This document shows, piece after piece, positions 7,461 to 14,442 of a DNA stretch of 64,000 bases (the stretch's first letter is position 1; every line of letters starts with the position of its first letter). The position numbers and the translations under genes were made by a program. Origin of the DNA: Deinococcus roseus. GTDB lineage: Bacteria > Deinococcota > Deinococci > Deinococcales > Deinococcaceae. The stretch is taken from positions 10,724 through 74,723 of the forward strand of contig NZ_BMOD01000025.1 in the NCBI RefSeq assembly GCF_014646895.1, in the 5' to 3' direction. The notes below the pieces were generated by a model, which saw only the letters and a list, made by a program, of their open reading frames with translations, was not told the origin of the DNA and did not search any database.

Positions 7461-8315
7461 TTACACCCTCACGGTCAGGCCATCCCAGGGGATCAGGTAA
7501 CCATGCTGATGGGCGTACCTTGCGAGTTCCTGGTGTTCGGGGTTTCCCTGGTGTGACAGGTGCGTGGCGTAGATTTTTGCGTTGTCTTCAAGCAGACCTG
7601 CCTCCCGGAGCCAGGCCATGGTGGCACGGAAGCGTTCTGCATTCAGGTGCCCTCCTCCATCGCAACCCGGGCCATAGGTGTGGTCCAGCACCACCAACGA
7701 GAAACGGAGACCGCTGACTGAAAGCTGGTTCTGTGTGGGCTCCAGCAGGGTGTCCGTGTCCGTCGCGTACAGCAGGGCGCGCCCCCCGGATTGGATTGCG
7801 TAGAGCAGCGATTCTGCAGCAGCGTCGTGGTTGGCTTGAAAAGCGGTGATGTGGTGGTCCCCGATGGTTGTGGATTCGCCTGCCTGAAGGGGGTGAACCT
7901 CGGTGTTGAGCAGGTGTTGCGTTTCTGCCCTCACAAGATCCCCTTCAAAACCTGTGGCTTGCAGCATCATGGACATGCGCCCCAGTGTCCCTGAGGAAGC
8001 AACCAGGGTCAGGGGGGACGCCCAGATGCAGCCGTAATCGGGAATGCGGGTGATCAAATGGTTGGGATCGAAGTGATCGTGGTGCGGATGGGTTTGCAGG
8101 AGAAAGCGAATCTGACCCGGGTCAAAACCAAAAGTCAGCAGGGCCTGGATGCTGTCTGGTCCCAGGTCAATCAGCAGGTCCCGGTTGACCATCACGCTGG
8201 AGCGTCGCCGAATGTTCTTGCCACCCGTGCCCCGGGCTTGCTGACAGATGGTGCAGGCGCAAAAAGGCAGGGGGTAAGCGCTGTCAGCCGCTGTGCCCAG
8301 AAAAGTGAGTTCCAT
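7461..8315 (-). CDS. MBL-fold metal-dependent hydrolase, PhnP-like
   Basis: 284-residue metallo-beta-lactamase-fold hydrolase. After the opening strand (MELTFLGTAA) comes CACTIC at about 18-23, the structural zinc cysteines also seen in PhnP, and then the dinuclear-metal motif HPHHDHFD at about 96-103. A later histidine (NHD, about 164), an aspartate (TDTD, about 187) and a C-terminal histidine (THLSHQG) complete the metal site. PhnP is a phosphodiesterase acting on ribose cyclic phosphate, but no other phosphonate gene is near, so the substrate is open. Stand-alone gene, cytoplasmic, with its start right at the first beta-strand. Confidence 0.8.
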   Translation of the reverse strand: MELTFLGTAADSAYPLPFCACTICQQARGTGGKNIRRRSSVMVNRDLLIDLGPDSIQALLTFGFDPGQIRFLLQTHPHHDHFDPNHLITRIPDYGCIWASPLTLVASSGTLGRMSMMLQATGFEGDLVRAETQHLLNTEVHPLQAGESTTIGDHHITAFQANHDAAAESLLYAIQSGGRALLYATDTDTLLEPTQNQLSVSGLRFSLVVLDHTYGPGCDGGGHLNAERFRATMAWLREAGLLEDNAKIYATHLSHQGNPEHQELARYAHQHGYLIPWDGLTVRV

Positions 8316-8600
8316 GAACCAGTGTAAAACGGAAGCTGGGAGGTGATGGTCTGAATCCTTTAAAGCTTTTGCTTTTTCCCTGTGTTTTTTCCCTGTGCTT
8401 ATGCATTGGCCTGGGCCTGGTGAAAAAGCCGAAAGAAAAGAGAAAGGTGGAAATTGGGGGTGAGAAGAAGGAAGAAAGGTGGAGATTGTGGGTTGGGGGA
8501 GCTTTGATTTAAGCTCGTGAAAAAAAGATTGAATTGAATTTGATTGAACAGGGCTCTTTACCCTGCTGGTGGAGTCGCTGGTATCATGCAGAGGGTCACC

Positions 8601-9230
8601 ATGAAAATCGTTTGCATCTCAGACACCCACAACCAGCATGACCAGTTGCAGTTGCCCCACAGTGACGTGCTGATTCACGCTGGTGATTTTTCCATGCGGG
8701 GTCATGTTGCAGAAACCCAGGCTTTTCTGACCTGGTTTGCTGCCCAGCCTCACCCCCACAAGATCTTCATTGCAGGCAACCACGACTTCATCTTTGAGAA
8801 ACGACGCAAGAAAGCCCGGGCCATGGTGCCTGATGGAGTGATCTACCTGGAGGATGAAGGGGTTACGCTGGAGGGGGTGAAGTTCTGGGGATCACCCATC
8901 ACACCGACTTTTTTCGACTGGGCCTTCAACCGTGGTCCGGCCACCATTGGCAGTTACTGGGACCTCATCCCGGATGACACCAACGTGCTGATCACCCACG
9001 GCCCACCTTTTGGGACACTGGACCAGGTGTTGCCAGAGGGTGAACACGTCGGCTGCCCGCGGCTCCTGGCAGCACTGGAGAGCCGTTTGTGCCCGAAACT
9101 CCATGTCTTCGGGCACATTCATGAGGCTTATGGTCAATTTGTGCAAGGTGGGCGGGTGTCCGTCAATGCGTCCATGCTCAACCAGGAGTACCTGCCGGTG
9201 AATCCGCCGGTGGTGGTTGAACTGTCCTAA
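8601..9230 (+). CDS. Calcineurin-like metallophosphoesterase (239AB/MPPED-like)
   Basis: 209-residue cytosolic phosphoesterase. Metal-binding motifs appear in order: SDTHNQH (6-12), HAGDF (about 30), AGNHDF (about 59), THGPPFG (about 134) and FGHIHEAYG (about 172). This set and the short length match the MPPED1/2 (239AB) branch, which acts as phosphodiesterases or phosphatases. ATG 8601 fits the conserved MKIVCISDTH start, and GAGGG lies just before it; the frame is open further upstream but that part is not conserved in kind. It is followed by a hairpin shared with the convergent aldo-keto reductase gene. Physiological substrate unknown. Confidence 0.88.
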   Translation: MKIVCISDTHNQHDQLQLPHSDVLIHAGDFSMRGHVAETQAFLTWFAAQPHPHKIFIAGNHDFIFEKRRKKARAMVPDGVIYLEDEGVTLEGVKFWGSPITPTFFDWAFNRGPATIGSYWDLIPDDTNVLITHGPPFGTLDQVLPEGEHVGCPRLLAALESRLCPKLHVFGHIHEAYGQFVQGGRVSVNASMLNQEYLPVNPPVVVELS

Positions 9231-9247
9231 GGGCAAGATCCCGAGGT

Positions 9248-9294
9248 TCACATCTGCGGGGGCTTTTCGCCCTGCAATGCCACTGCAGATGTGA
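9248..9294. terminator. Hairpin between convergent genes
   Basis: Perfect 10-bp stem TCACATCTGC (9248-9257) / GCAGATGTGA (9285-9294), with a smaller GC-rich stem inside the loop. It lies between the ends of two convergent genes (9230 and 9326) and probably serves both. No T-run. Confidence 0.55.
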
Positions 9295-9325
9295 CGAACA
9301 GACTGTTGTGTGCAGGGGGTTGGGG

Positions 9326-10306
9326 TCAGTCGGTTCCTGCCTCTGCGTACCAGTTGCGGTCCCAGCGGTGCCCATACAGTTTTTGCACCTGCTCCCGGGG
9401 AAGCCCCTGTCCATCTGCCAGTTGCACGTTGCGTTCCACGTTGCGCACACTGCGCATGCCCACGATCACCGTGGACACGGCAGGATGGGAGAGCACAAAA
9501 CGCAGGGCGGTTTCGGGCAACTGCTCGGTGTTGATCCCCAGGTCCTGTTCGATGGCCTGCAGGTGGGTTTGCAATTCTGTTTTGCGGTTCCCACCGAAGT
9601 AGTGGTTGCGCCAGTCCTCTCTGGGGAATTCCGTTGCGGGGGTGATTTTTCCGGTGAGTCCCCCTTCGTCGAGGGCCACCCGCACAATCACACCGACGTT
9701 GTGTTCCAGGCAGGCGTCCAGCAGACGGTCCTGGGGGCTCTGGTCAAAGACGTTGTAAATCACCTGCACGCTTTCCACCTGACCAGACTCGACGAGTTTC
9801 ACCCCGTTGCTGGCCTGGTGGTCGTTGATGGAGATGCCAAAATGCCTGATTTTGCCTTCTTTTTTGAGTTGCCCTATGGCCTCCAGCCAGTCGCCCTGGT
9901 CGGTCCAGCTGTCATCCCACACGTGAAACTGTTGCAGGTCAATGTGGGGCAGGCCCAGGTTCTTCAGGCTTTGTTCGGTGCAGGCCATCACATGCTCACC
10001 TGGGTAGGTCTCCTGGGCGGTGGTGCGTTTGCGGGCAGGCCACAGGAAGTTTTTGGGTGGGACTTTGGTGGCGACCAGCACGTGCGGGTGTTCTCTGACC
10101 ACCTGCCCCACCAGCCTTTCACTGTGACCATCTCCATACACCAGGGCCGTGTCAATGAAGTTGCCGCCCAGCTCCACATAACGCCGCAGGGCATTCAGGC
10201 TTTCGGTGTCCTCGGCCCCGATCCACATGCTCTGCCCGATGCCCCAGGCCCCGTATCCGATTTCGGTGACGCCCAGTCCAGTCTGTCCCAGTGTTCTCTT
10301 GTGCAT
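9326..10306 (-). CDS. Aldo/keto reductase
   Basis: 326-residue NADPH-dependent oxidoreductase of the AKR superfamily. Evidence: MHKRTLGQTGLGVTEIGYGA opening strand; catalytic tetrad positions D (FIDTALVYGDG: Asp and Tyr near 50-55), K (VATKVPP, about 80) and H (LQQFHVWDD, about 126); and the cofactor region STVIVGMRSVRNVERNV near the C-terminus. I chose ATG at 10306 because it opens the conserved first strand and has AAAGGAC upstream; an earlier in-frame ATG at 10441 adds 45 residues with no family match. Substrate unknown. It is unrelated in position to the decayed reductase fragment at 6591. Confidence 0.9.
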   Translation of the reverse strand: MHKRTLGQTGLGVTEIGYGAWGIGQSMWIGAEDTESLNALRRYVELGGNFIDTALVYGDGHSERLVGQVVREHPHVLVATKVPPKNFLWPARKRTTAQETYPGEHVMACTEQSLKNLGLPHIDLQQFHVWDDSWTDQGDWLEAIGQLKKEGKIRHFGISINDHQASNGVKLVESGQVESVQVIYNVFDQSPQDRLLDACLEHNVGVIVRVALDEGGLTGKITPATEFPREDWRNHYFGGNRKTELQTHLQAIEQDLGINTEQLPETALRFVLSHPAVSTVIVGMRSVRNVERNVQLADGQGLPREQVQKLYGHRWDRNWYAEAGTD

Positions 10307-10557
10307 GGTGTGTCCTTTCGTTTGTGCAGTGAAGAATGAACCCACAGGAAACTTGAAGGCCTGTAGGAGGCTTTGCCCGGGGGTGAATTGTGCTGCAGCG
10401 GGCACCCCATGCCATCCGGCAAGGCTGGGATGTTCCGGCATTTTCAGCTGCCCGCCCTCTTTGCCCTTTCAGCAAAGGCCTTTCACCATCCTGTTTCAGC
10501 CCAGAGCAAAAGCAGGATGCCGTCTCACATCAAAAAAGTGAGCGATCACATTCTACC

Positions 10558-10650
10558 ATGACCTTTCAGGAAGCACCAAACCACTTCCACTGGATTCGCC
10601 TCATCTGTGGCGTTTTTCTCAGCATGGCCTGCGCAGCTTCACCTCAGGCT
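10558..10650 (+). pseudogene. 5' remnant of a secreted-protein gene
   Basis: ATG 10558 opens MTFQEAPNHFHWIRLICGVF and then LSMACAASPQAAPPG, which looks like a signal peptide with an AxA cleavage site. Shortly after, the frame runs into the antisense side of the AraC pseudogene and loses protein character. GTGAGCGATCAC, a short inverted repeat, lies at 10539-10550, just before the start. I infer a truncated gene; confidence is low. Confidence 0.3.
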
Positions 10651-11467
10651 GCGCCTCCAGGCCGCCGGGGTCTGGCCCACGTTTTTCCTGAATTGAACAA
10701 TGAAATGTGTGGGGTCTCCAAAACCACACGCAAGCCCGAGGTCTTCCACACCCATGTCGGTTTCCAGCAACAGCCGACGCGCTTCGGCCAGGCGGCGTTC
10801 GGTGATCCATTCCAGCACGGTTCTGCCGCTTTTCTGTTTCACCAGTAGGCCGGGGCGCGGTGCAGGTGCTGCGCCACCTCCCTCAGGCTGATGCCTTCCC
10901 GGAAGTGCCCTTCAATGAAGTCCCCAGCAAGGGTTGCATGCGCTCACTGGCGGGGTTTCCTGGGACAGAAAAACGCTCCAGTGCCGTGGTCAGCAAGATC
11001 AGGTAACCTTCGGCCATCTCCAGATAACGCAGTTCTTGCTGCGCCAGTTCTCCCGCCAGTTCTTCCATCCAGCAACACCAGCGCAGCACCTGACCTGTCT
11101 GCAGCAGGTGGGGACCATCCATGAGCCCCATGTGGGTGCGCCAGCGCCAGCTTTCCTGCAGGTGATGTGGGAGGGCATCCAGGTCAAAGGGCACCATCCA
11201 GCCATGGGCGTCTTTCACCCCCCTGCCATCCTAGAGGTGGCGAGGGCCAATCCGAAACAGCTGTCCTGCCTGCACGGGCACCTGCTGGCCATTGATGCGG
11301 TGGTGGCCTGCCCGTGCAGTGATCAGCACCAGTGAGTGAAATTGCCGGTAATGGGGACGGTCTTGCAGAGAAGCATGCTGTGGGTAAAGGCGCACCACTC
11401 CCAGCCGCACAGGCAGGGGATGGGCAGGTTGAAAGGTCACCACTTTGGGGGCAGGTTCAGTGGGCAT
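10639..11467 (-). pseudogene. AraC-family regulator, broken in at least three places
   Basis: N-terminal cupin part starts at 11467 (MPTEPAPKVVTFQPAHPLPV) and is stopped by TAG at 11231-11233, after which the same frame continues (DGRGVKDAHGWMVPFDLDAL). A lost base near 10937 separates this from DFIEGHFREGISLREVAQHL, the first HTH helix. A further shift near 10845 separates that from VKQKSGRTVLEWITERRLAE, with the second HTH (GVEDLGLACGFGDPTHFIVQ) running to the stop at 10639. All parts of a normal AraC regulator are present in order, so this is recent decay of one gene. Confidence 0.85.
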
Positions 11468-11469
11468 AC

Positions 11470-11651
11470 CAGAAGCATACCTTATCATCGCCGAGGGGAA
11501 CTTCGTGTTCAGCCACTCCGAGGGGACATTTGCAGGCAAGCACGTGGCCTTTGCTGATTTGTTCCGCATCGAGAACGGCAAAATCGTGGAGCACTGGGAT
11601 GCCATCCAGGAAGTTCCCACAGTGGGCCGCAACGCCAACGGGATGTTCTGA
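11470..11651 (+). pseudogene. SnoaL/NTF2-like protein, 3' remnant
   Basis: The frame reads LIIAEGNFVFSHSEGTFAGK, then HVAFADLFRIENGKIVEHWD, AIQEVPTVGRNANGMF and stop. This is the C-terminal half of a SnoaL-like (NTF2-superfamily) protein, in which FADLFRxENGKIxEHWD is diagnostic. The N-terminal half is missing and the frame begins exactly where the AraC pseudogene starts on the other strand, so a deletion probably joined the two. Confidence 0.75.
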
Positions 11652-11700
11652 CCGCCAGGCTGCTTCCTGCATGAGAATGGAAACATGAAACTTGAGCAGG

Positions 11701-11768
11701 TTCAAAAGAGCAGGATTCAAAAGAGCAGGATTCAAAAGAGCAGGATTCAAAAGAGCAGGATTCAAAAG
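11701..11768 (+). repeat. 15-bp tandem repeat, 4.5 copies
   Basis: Four perfect copies of TTCAAAAGAGCAGGA from 11701 to 11760 plus TTCAAAAG to 11768; a partial GAGCAGG precedes at 11694. It has a period of five codons but no credible gene crosses it. Perfect copies suggest recent or unstable expansion. Confidence 0.9.
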
Positions 11769-11861
11769 CGACGAAGGGTGTTGTCCACAGGGTGTTGTCT
11801 GCGCAGTTGGGCACCGGTAAACTGACCTGAACCCATCAGGCCATTCCAACGAGGTGAACCC

Positions 11862-12368
11862 ATGACCAGACCCCAGCCCACCGAGTACGTTTCCTTTTAC
11901 GCCCGTTACATCGATATGGTGCCAGAAGAGGATGTGCTCGCTGCAATGCACCAGCAGGCCGCTGTGACTGCTGAGCAGATCCTGCGCTTTGCTGGCAAAC
12001 CTGACGCCCGCTACACACCAGACAAATGGAGCGTCAAGGAGGTCATCGGTCACATGACCGACACCGAGCGGGTCTTCGGACAGCGGGCCCTGTTTTTTGC
12101 CCGGGGTGACCGTGCCGAACTGCCCCCTTTCGAACAGGATGACTGGATGAAGGAATGCGATTTCGGGGCCTGTTCGCTTGAGGGCTTGCTGGAGGAATTT
12201 CAGGCGGTGCGTCGGGGCCACGAACTGTTTTTTCGCCACCTGGCCGTGTCCGCCTGGGAGCGCCGGGGCATTGCTGGTGGCAATCCGTTCACGGTGCGGG
12301 CGCTGGCTTACGGCATGCTGGGCCATGAACGCGCTCACCTGCAGGTCTTGCTGGAGCGCTACAGCTGA
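11862..12368 (+). CDS. DinB-like four-helix-bundle protein
   Basis: 168-residue member of the DinB/YfiT superfamily, metal-binding four-helix bundles that include thiol-dependent S-transferases. Likely metal ligands are His in EVIGHMTDTERVFGQRA (about 63) and the pair GHERAHLQVL near the C-terminus (about 154-158); KWSVKEVIGHMxDxE is the family signature. Start ATG 11862 has GAGGTGAAC upstream. Deinococcus genomes carry many DinB-like proteins; the thiol cofactor and substrate cannot be read from sequence. Single gene, facing the XRE-cupin gene at its 3' side. Confidence 0.85.
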   Translation: MTRPQPTEYVSFYARYIDMVPEEDVLAAMHQQAAVTAEQILRFAGKPDARYTPDKWSVKEVIGHMTDTERVFGQRALFFARGDRAELPPFEQDDWMKECDFGACSLEGLLEEFQAVRRGHELFFRHLAVSAWERRGIAGGNPFTVRALAYGMLGHERAHLQVLLERYS

Positions 12369-12507
12369 CCTCCTGCCAGGCCGGGAGCAGCATTTTGTTG
12401 ATCGGTGACCAAAAAAGAACCCATGTCCCAGAAAACCAGGGCCGGTTGCAGGATGCGCAACTGTTCCCTCCTGGTGAAGCTTGCTCTTGCTCAACAGTCT
12501 CCTGCCT

Positions 12508-13107
12508 TCAGACTTCTGGTTCCAGGAGGGGCAACACCACGTGCTTGATGATCCGGGCTGTTCCCTCCGAAGGGTTGTGGTAGGCATAAGGCACATCGGA
12601 GGGGAAGGTCAGGGTGTCTCCTTGCTTCAGAGGAATGCGCTGCCCATTGTGTTCCAGTTCGATCTCCCCTTGAATCACATACAGGATTTCTTGCACGCCG
12701 GTGCGGTCGGGGGCGGCCTGGTAGTGGTCTCCGGGGGCCAGCGACCAGTGCCAGAGTTCGGTGGTGCAGGGCATGGGGGGGGAGGCCAGCATTTCGGCAT
12801 GGCTGTCCGGGTGGGTGTTATGCCAGACCACCACGCCCTGCCAGGGGTGTTGTGGGGAAAAATCGATGGTGGAGCGGGTGGTGATCAAATCCATGAAGCG
12901 CACCCCCAGGGCGTTGGCCAGCAGGTCGAGGGTGCCCAGGCTGACGTTGTTCTGTGCACCTTCGATGGCAGCAATCATGCGCCTGCTGATTCCGGAGTGG
13001 GCAGCAAGGTCTTGCTGGGACCACCCTTTCTGGTTGCGGGCCTGCTTGAGGTTGCGGGCAATGTGTTGCAGGCGTTCCTGCAATTGGGTTGACATCGGTT
13101 CGTCCAT
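12508..13107 (-). CDS. XRE-family regulator with C-terminal cupin
   Basis: 199-residue repressor or activator: an N-terminal lambda-repressor-type HTH (GWSQQDLAAHSGISRRMIAA, about 27-75) and a C-terminal cupin for a small ligand (GVQEILYVIQGEIELEHNGQ, about 130-185). ATG 13107 is preferred over 13095 because a TATATT -10 in the palindrome at 13110-13123 ends 5 bases before it, giving a leaderless transcript. It is divergent from an EamA permease, and the two palindromes between them each cover one promoter, so the protein very likely controls both. XRE-cupin regulators often sense amino acids or polyamines that the neighbouring permease exports; that part is inference. Confidence 0.88.
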   Translation of the reverse strand: MDEPMSTQLQERLQHIARNLKQARNQKGWSQQDLAAHSGISRRMIAAIEGAQNNVSLGTLDLLANALGVRFMDLITTRSTIDFSPQHPWQGVVVWHNTHPDSHAEMLASPPMPCTTELWHWSLAPGDHYQAAPDRTGVQEILYVIQGEIELEHNGQRIPLKQGDTLTFPSDVPYAYHNPSEGTARIIKHVVLPLLEPEV

Positions 13108-13109
13108 TA

Positions 13110-13150
13110 TGCAATATATTACACATCTCGCCTGTGCAATATATTGCACA
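13110..13150. promoter_or_regulatory. Twin palindromic operators in the divergent promoter
   Basis: Box 1, TGCAATATATTACA (13110-13123), and box 2, TGTGCAATATATTGCACA (13133-13150, perfect), share the core TGCAATATATTgCA with centres 25 bp apart. Box 1 contains the TATATT -10 for the regulator on the minus strand; box 2 contains TATATT at 13140-13145, placed as -10 for the EamA gene. Binding by the XRE-cupin dimer would block both promoters. Confidence 0.8.
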
Positions 13151-13220
13151 GCACAGCTTTCCTCTGGCAGCAATCCGGCCACCCCCTCAAATCACCCCCA
13201 CACGAATCCCAAGGAGCACC

Positions 13221-14054
13221 ATGAACACGGCACTCGCAGGACTTCTCTCTGCCCTGACCTACGGCACCGCCGACTTCCTGGCGGGTCTCGCCAGCAGACA
13301 CGACCCAGCCCTGCGGGTCATTGCCCTCACCCACCCCCTGGCCGCCCTCTTCCTGCTTGCCCTGGCCCTGAGCCTCGGGCAACCCATCCCGGCCCTGGAA
13401 AGCCTGCTGTGGGGAGCAGGCGCAGGCCTCATGGGGCTGCTGGCCCTGCTGGCCTTTCTGCAGGCCCTGGCCATTGGACCCATGGGAGCCGTGTCGGTCA
13501 CTGCAGGAGCGCTCTCTGCGCTGGTGCCGGTGGGGGTGGGCCTTGTGCAAGGTGAAACCCTGAGCCTGCTGGGATGGGTCGGGGCTGCCTGCGTGCTGCT
13601 GGGAACCCTGTGGCTCACCCTGAGTCCCCATGGCCAGCACGCAGAAAAACACAGTTCTGGCATGCTGCTGGGCATCCTGGCCGGACTGGGCTTCGGGTTC
13701 TTCTTTGTGCTGCTCGGACAGGTCCAGGACAGCTCTGGAAACCTCTGGACCCTGGCTGCAGCCCGCATCAGCAGTTCCCTGGTGGCCCTTCCCCTCACCT
13801 TATGGACGGTGGGCCTGCAGCCCCGCAACCTCAAGCTCATCCTGGCTTCGGCTCCTGGAGACACGCTGGGAAACCTGTTTTACCTGCTGGCCGTGCAGGG
13901 CGGTGGACTCGCCCTCTCTGGACTCCTGACCAGCCTTTACCCTGCAGTGACCACAATGCTGGCGGTGCTGGTGCTCCGCGAGCACCTCAGGGGCAGACAG
14001 TGGGCGGGGATGATTGTGGCCCTGACCGGAGCAGCACTGCTCGCCACCTCCTGA
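13221..14054 (+). CDS. EamA/DMT-family transporter
   Basis: 277-residue inner-membrane permease of the drug/metabolite transporter superfamily, with ten predicted hydrophobic segments in two EamA repeats (about 1-135 and 145-277; repeat endings ACVLLGTLWL and MIVALTGAALLAT). The ATG at 13221 has AAGGAG seven bases upstream. Divergent from an XRE-cupin regulator with shared operators, so it probably exports a metabolite sensed by that protein. Members of the family export amino acids, nucleosides or toxic analogues; the substrate is not readable here. Confidence 0.88.
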   Translation: MNTALAGLLSALTYGTADFLAGLASRHDPALRVIALTHPLAALFLLALALSLGQPIPALESLLWGAGAGLMGLLALLAFLQALAIGPMGAVSVTAGALSALVPVGVGLVQGETLSLLGWVGAACVLLGTLWLTLSPHGQHAEKHSSGMLLGILAGLGFGFFFVLLGQVQDSSGNLWTLAAARISSSLVALPLTLWTVGLQPRNLKLILASAPGDTLGNLFYLLAVQGGGLALSGLLTSLYPAVTTMLAVLVLREHLRGRQWAGMIVALTGAALLATS

Positions 14055-14442
14055 CCAGCGTTGCCGACCAGGGGCATTCGGCAAAGGTTTCCTCAAGAGT
14101 GAAGAAAATAAAGACGTTCAGGGGCACCCTCCCTGTACATTGAAAAAGTGAAGTCCGTGGACATGACTGAAAAAACACCCGACGAACCGGGGTGCAGGCC
14201 GCTCAGCCAGACCTTCAAACCCCATCTGTGGGGCCACGGTTCCTTCTGGCACCATCATGCCAGGTTCAAACGCGACATCCTGCTGGTTTTTTTCAACTTC
14301 CCCTCCAAAGCTTCCCCTGGAAGCCTGGTGGTCTCCGGCCTGTGTGCAGGGCTGGTCAGCAAGCATTTGTCCCCCAACCTCAAAACCTGTGGAGCAGGCT
14401 GACTTTCAGCCCCTCCTGGACGGGATTCATCAAGGAGCAACC
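14055..14442. other. 388-bp intergenic stretch
   Basis: Short frames on both strands (14148-14402 plus, 14118-14366 minus) have no family match and weak starts. The region must hold the terminator of the EamA gene and the promoter of the histidine kinase, but I see no clear hairpin with T-run and no strong promoter. Confidence 0.4.

Noticed and set aside
11701..11768. CRISPR-like repeat
   Set aside because: The units are contiguous with no spacers and only 15 bp long; it is a simple tandem repeat. No cas genes are present.
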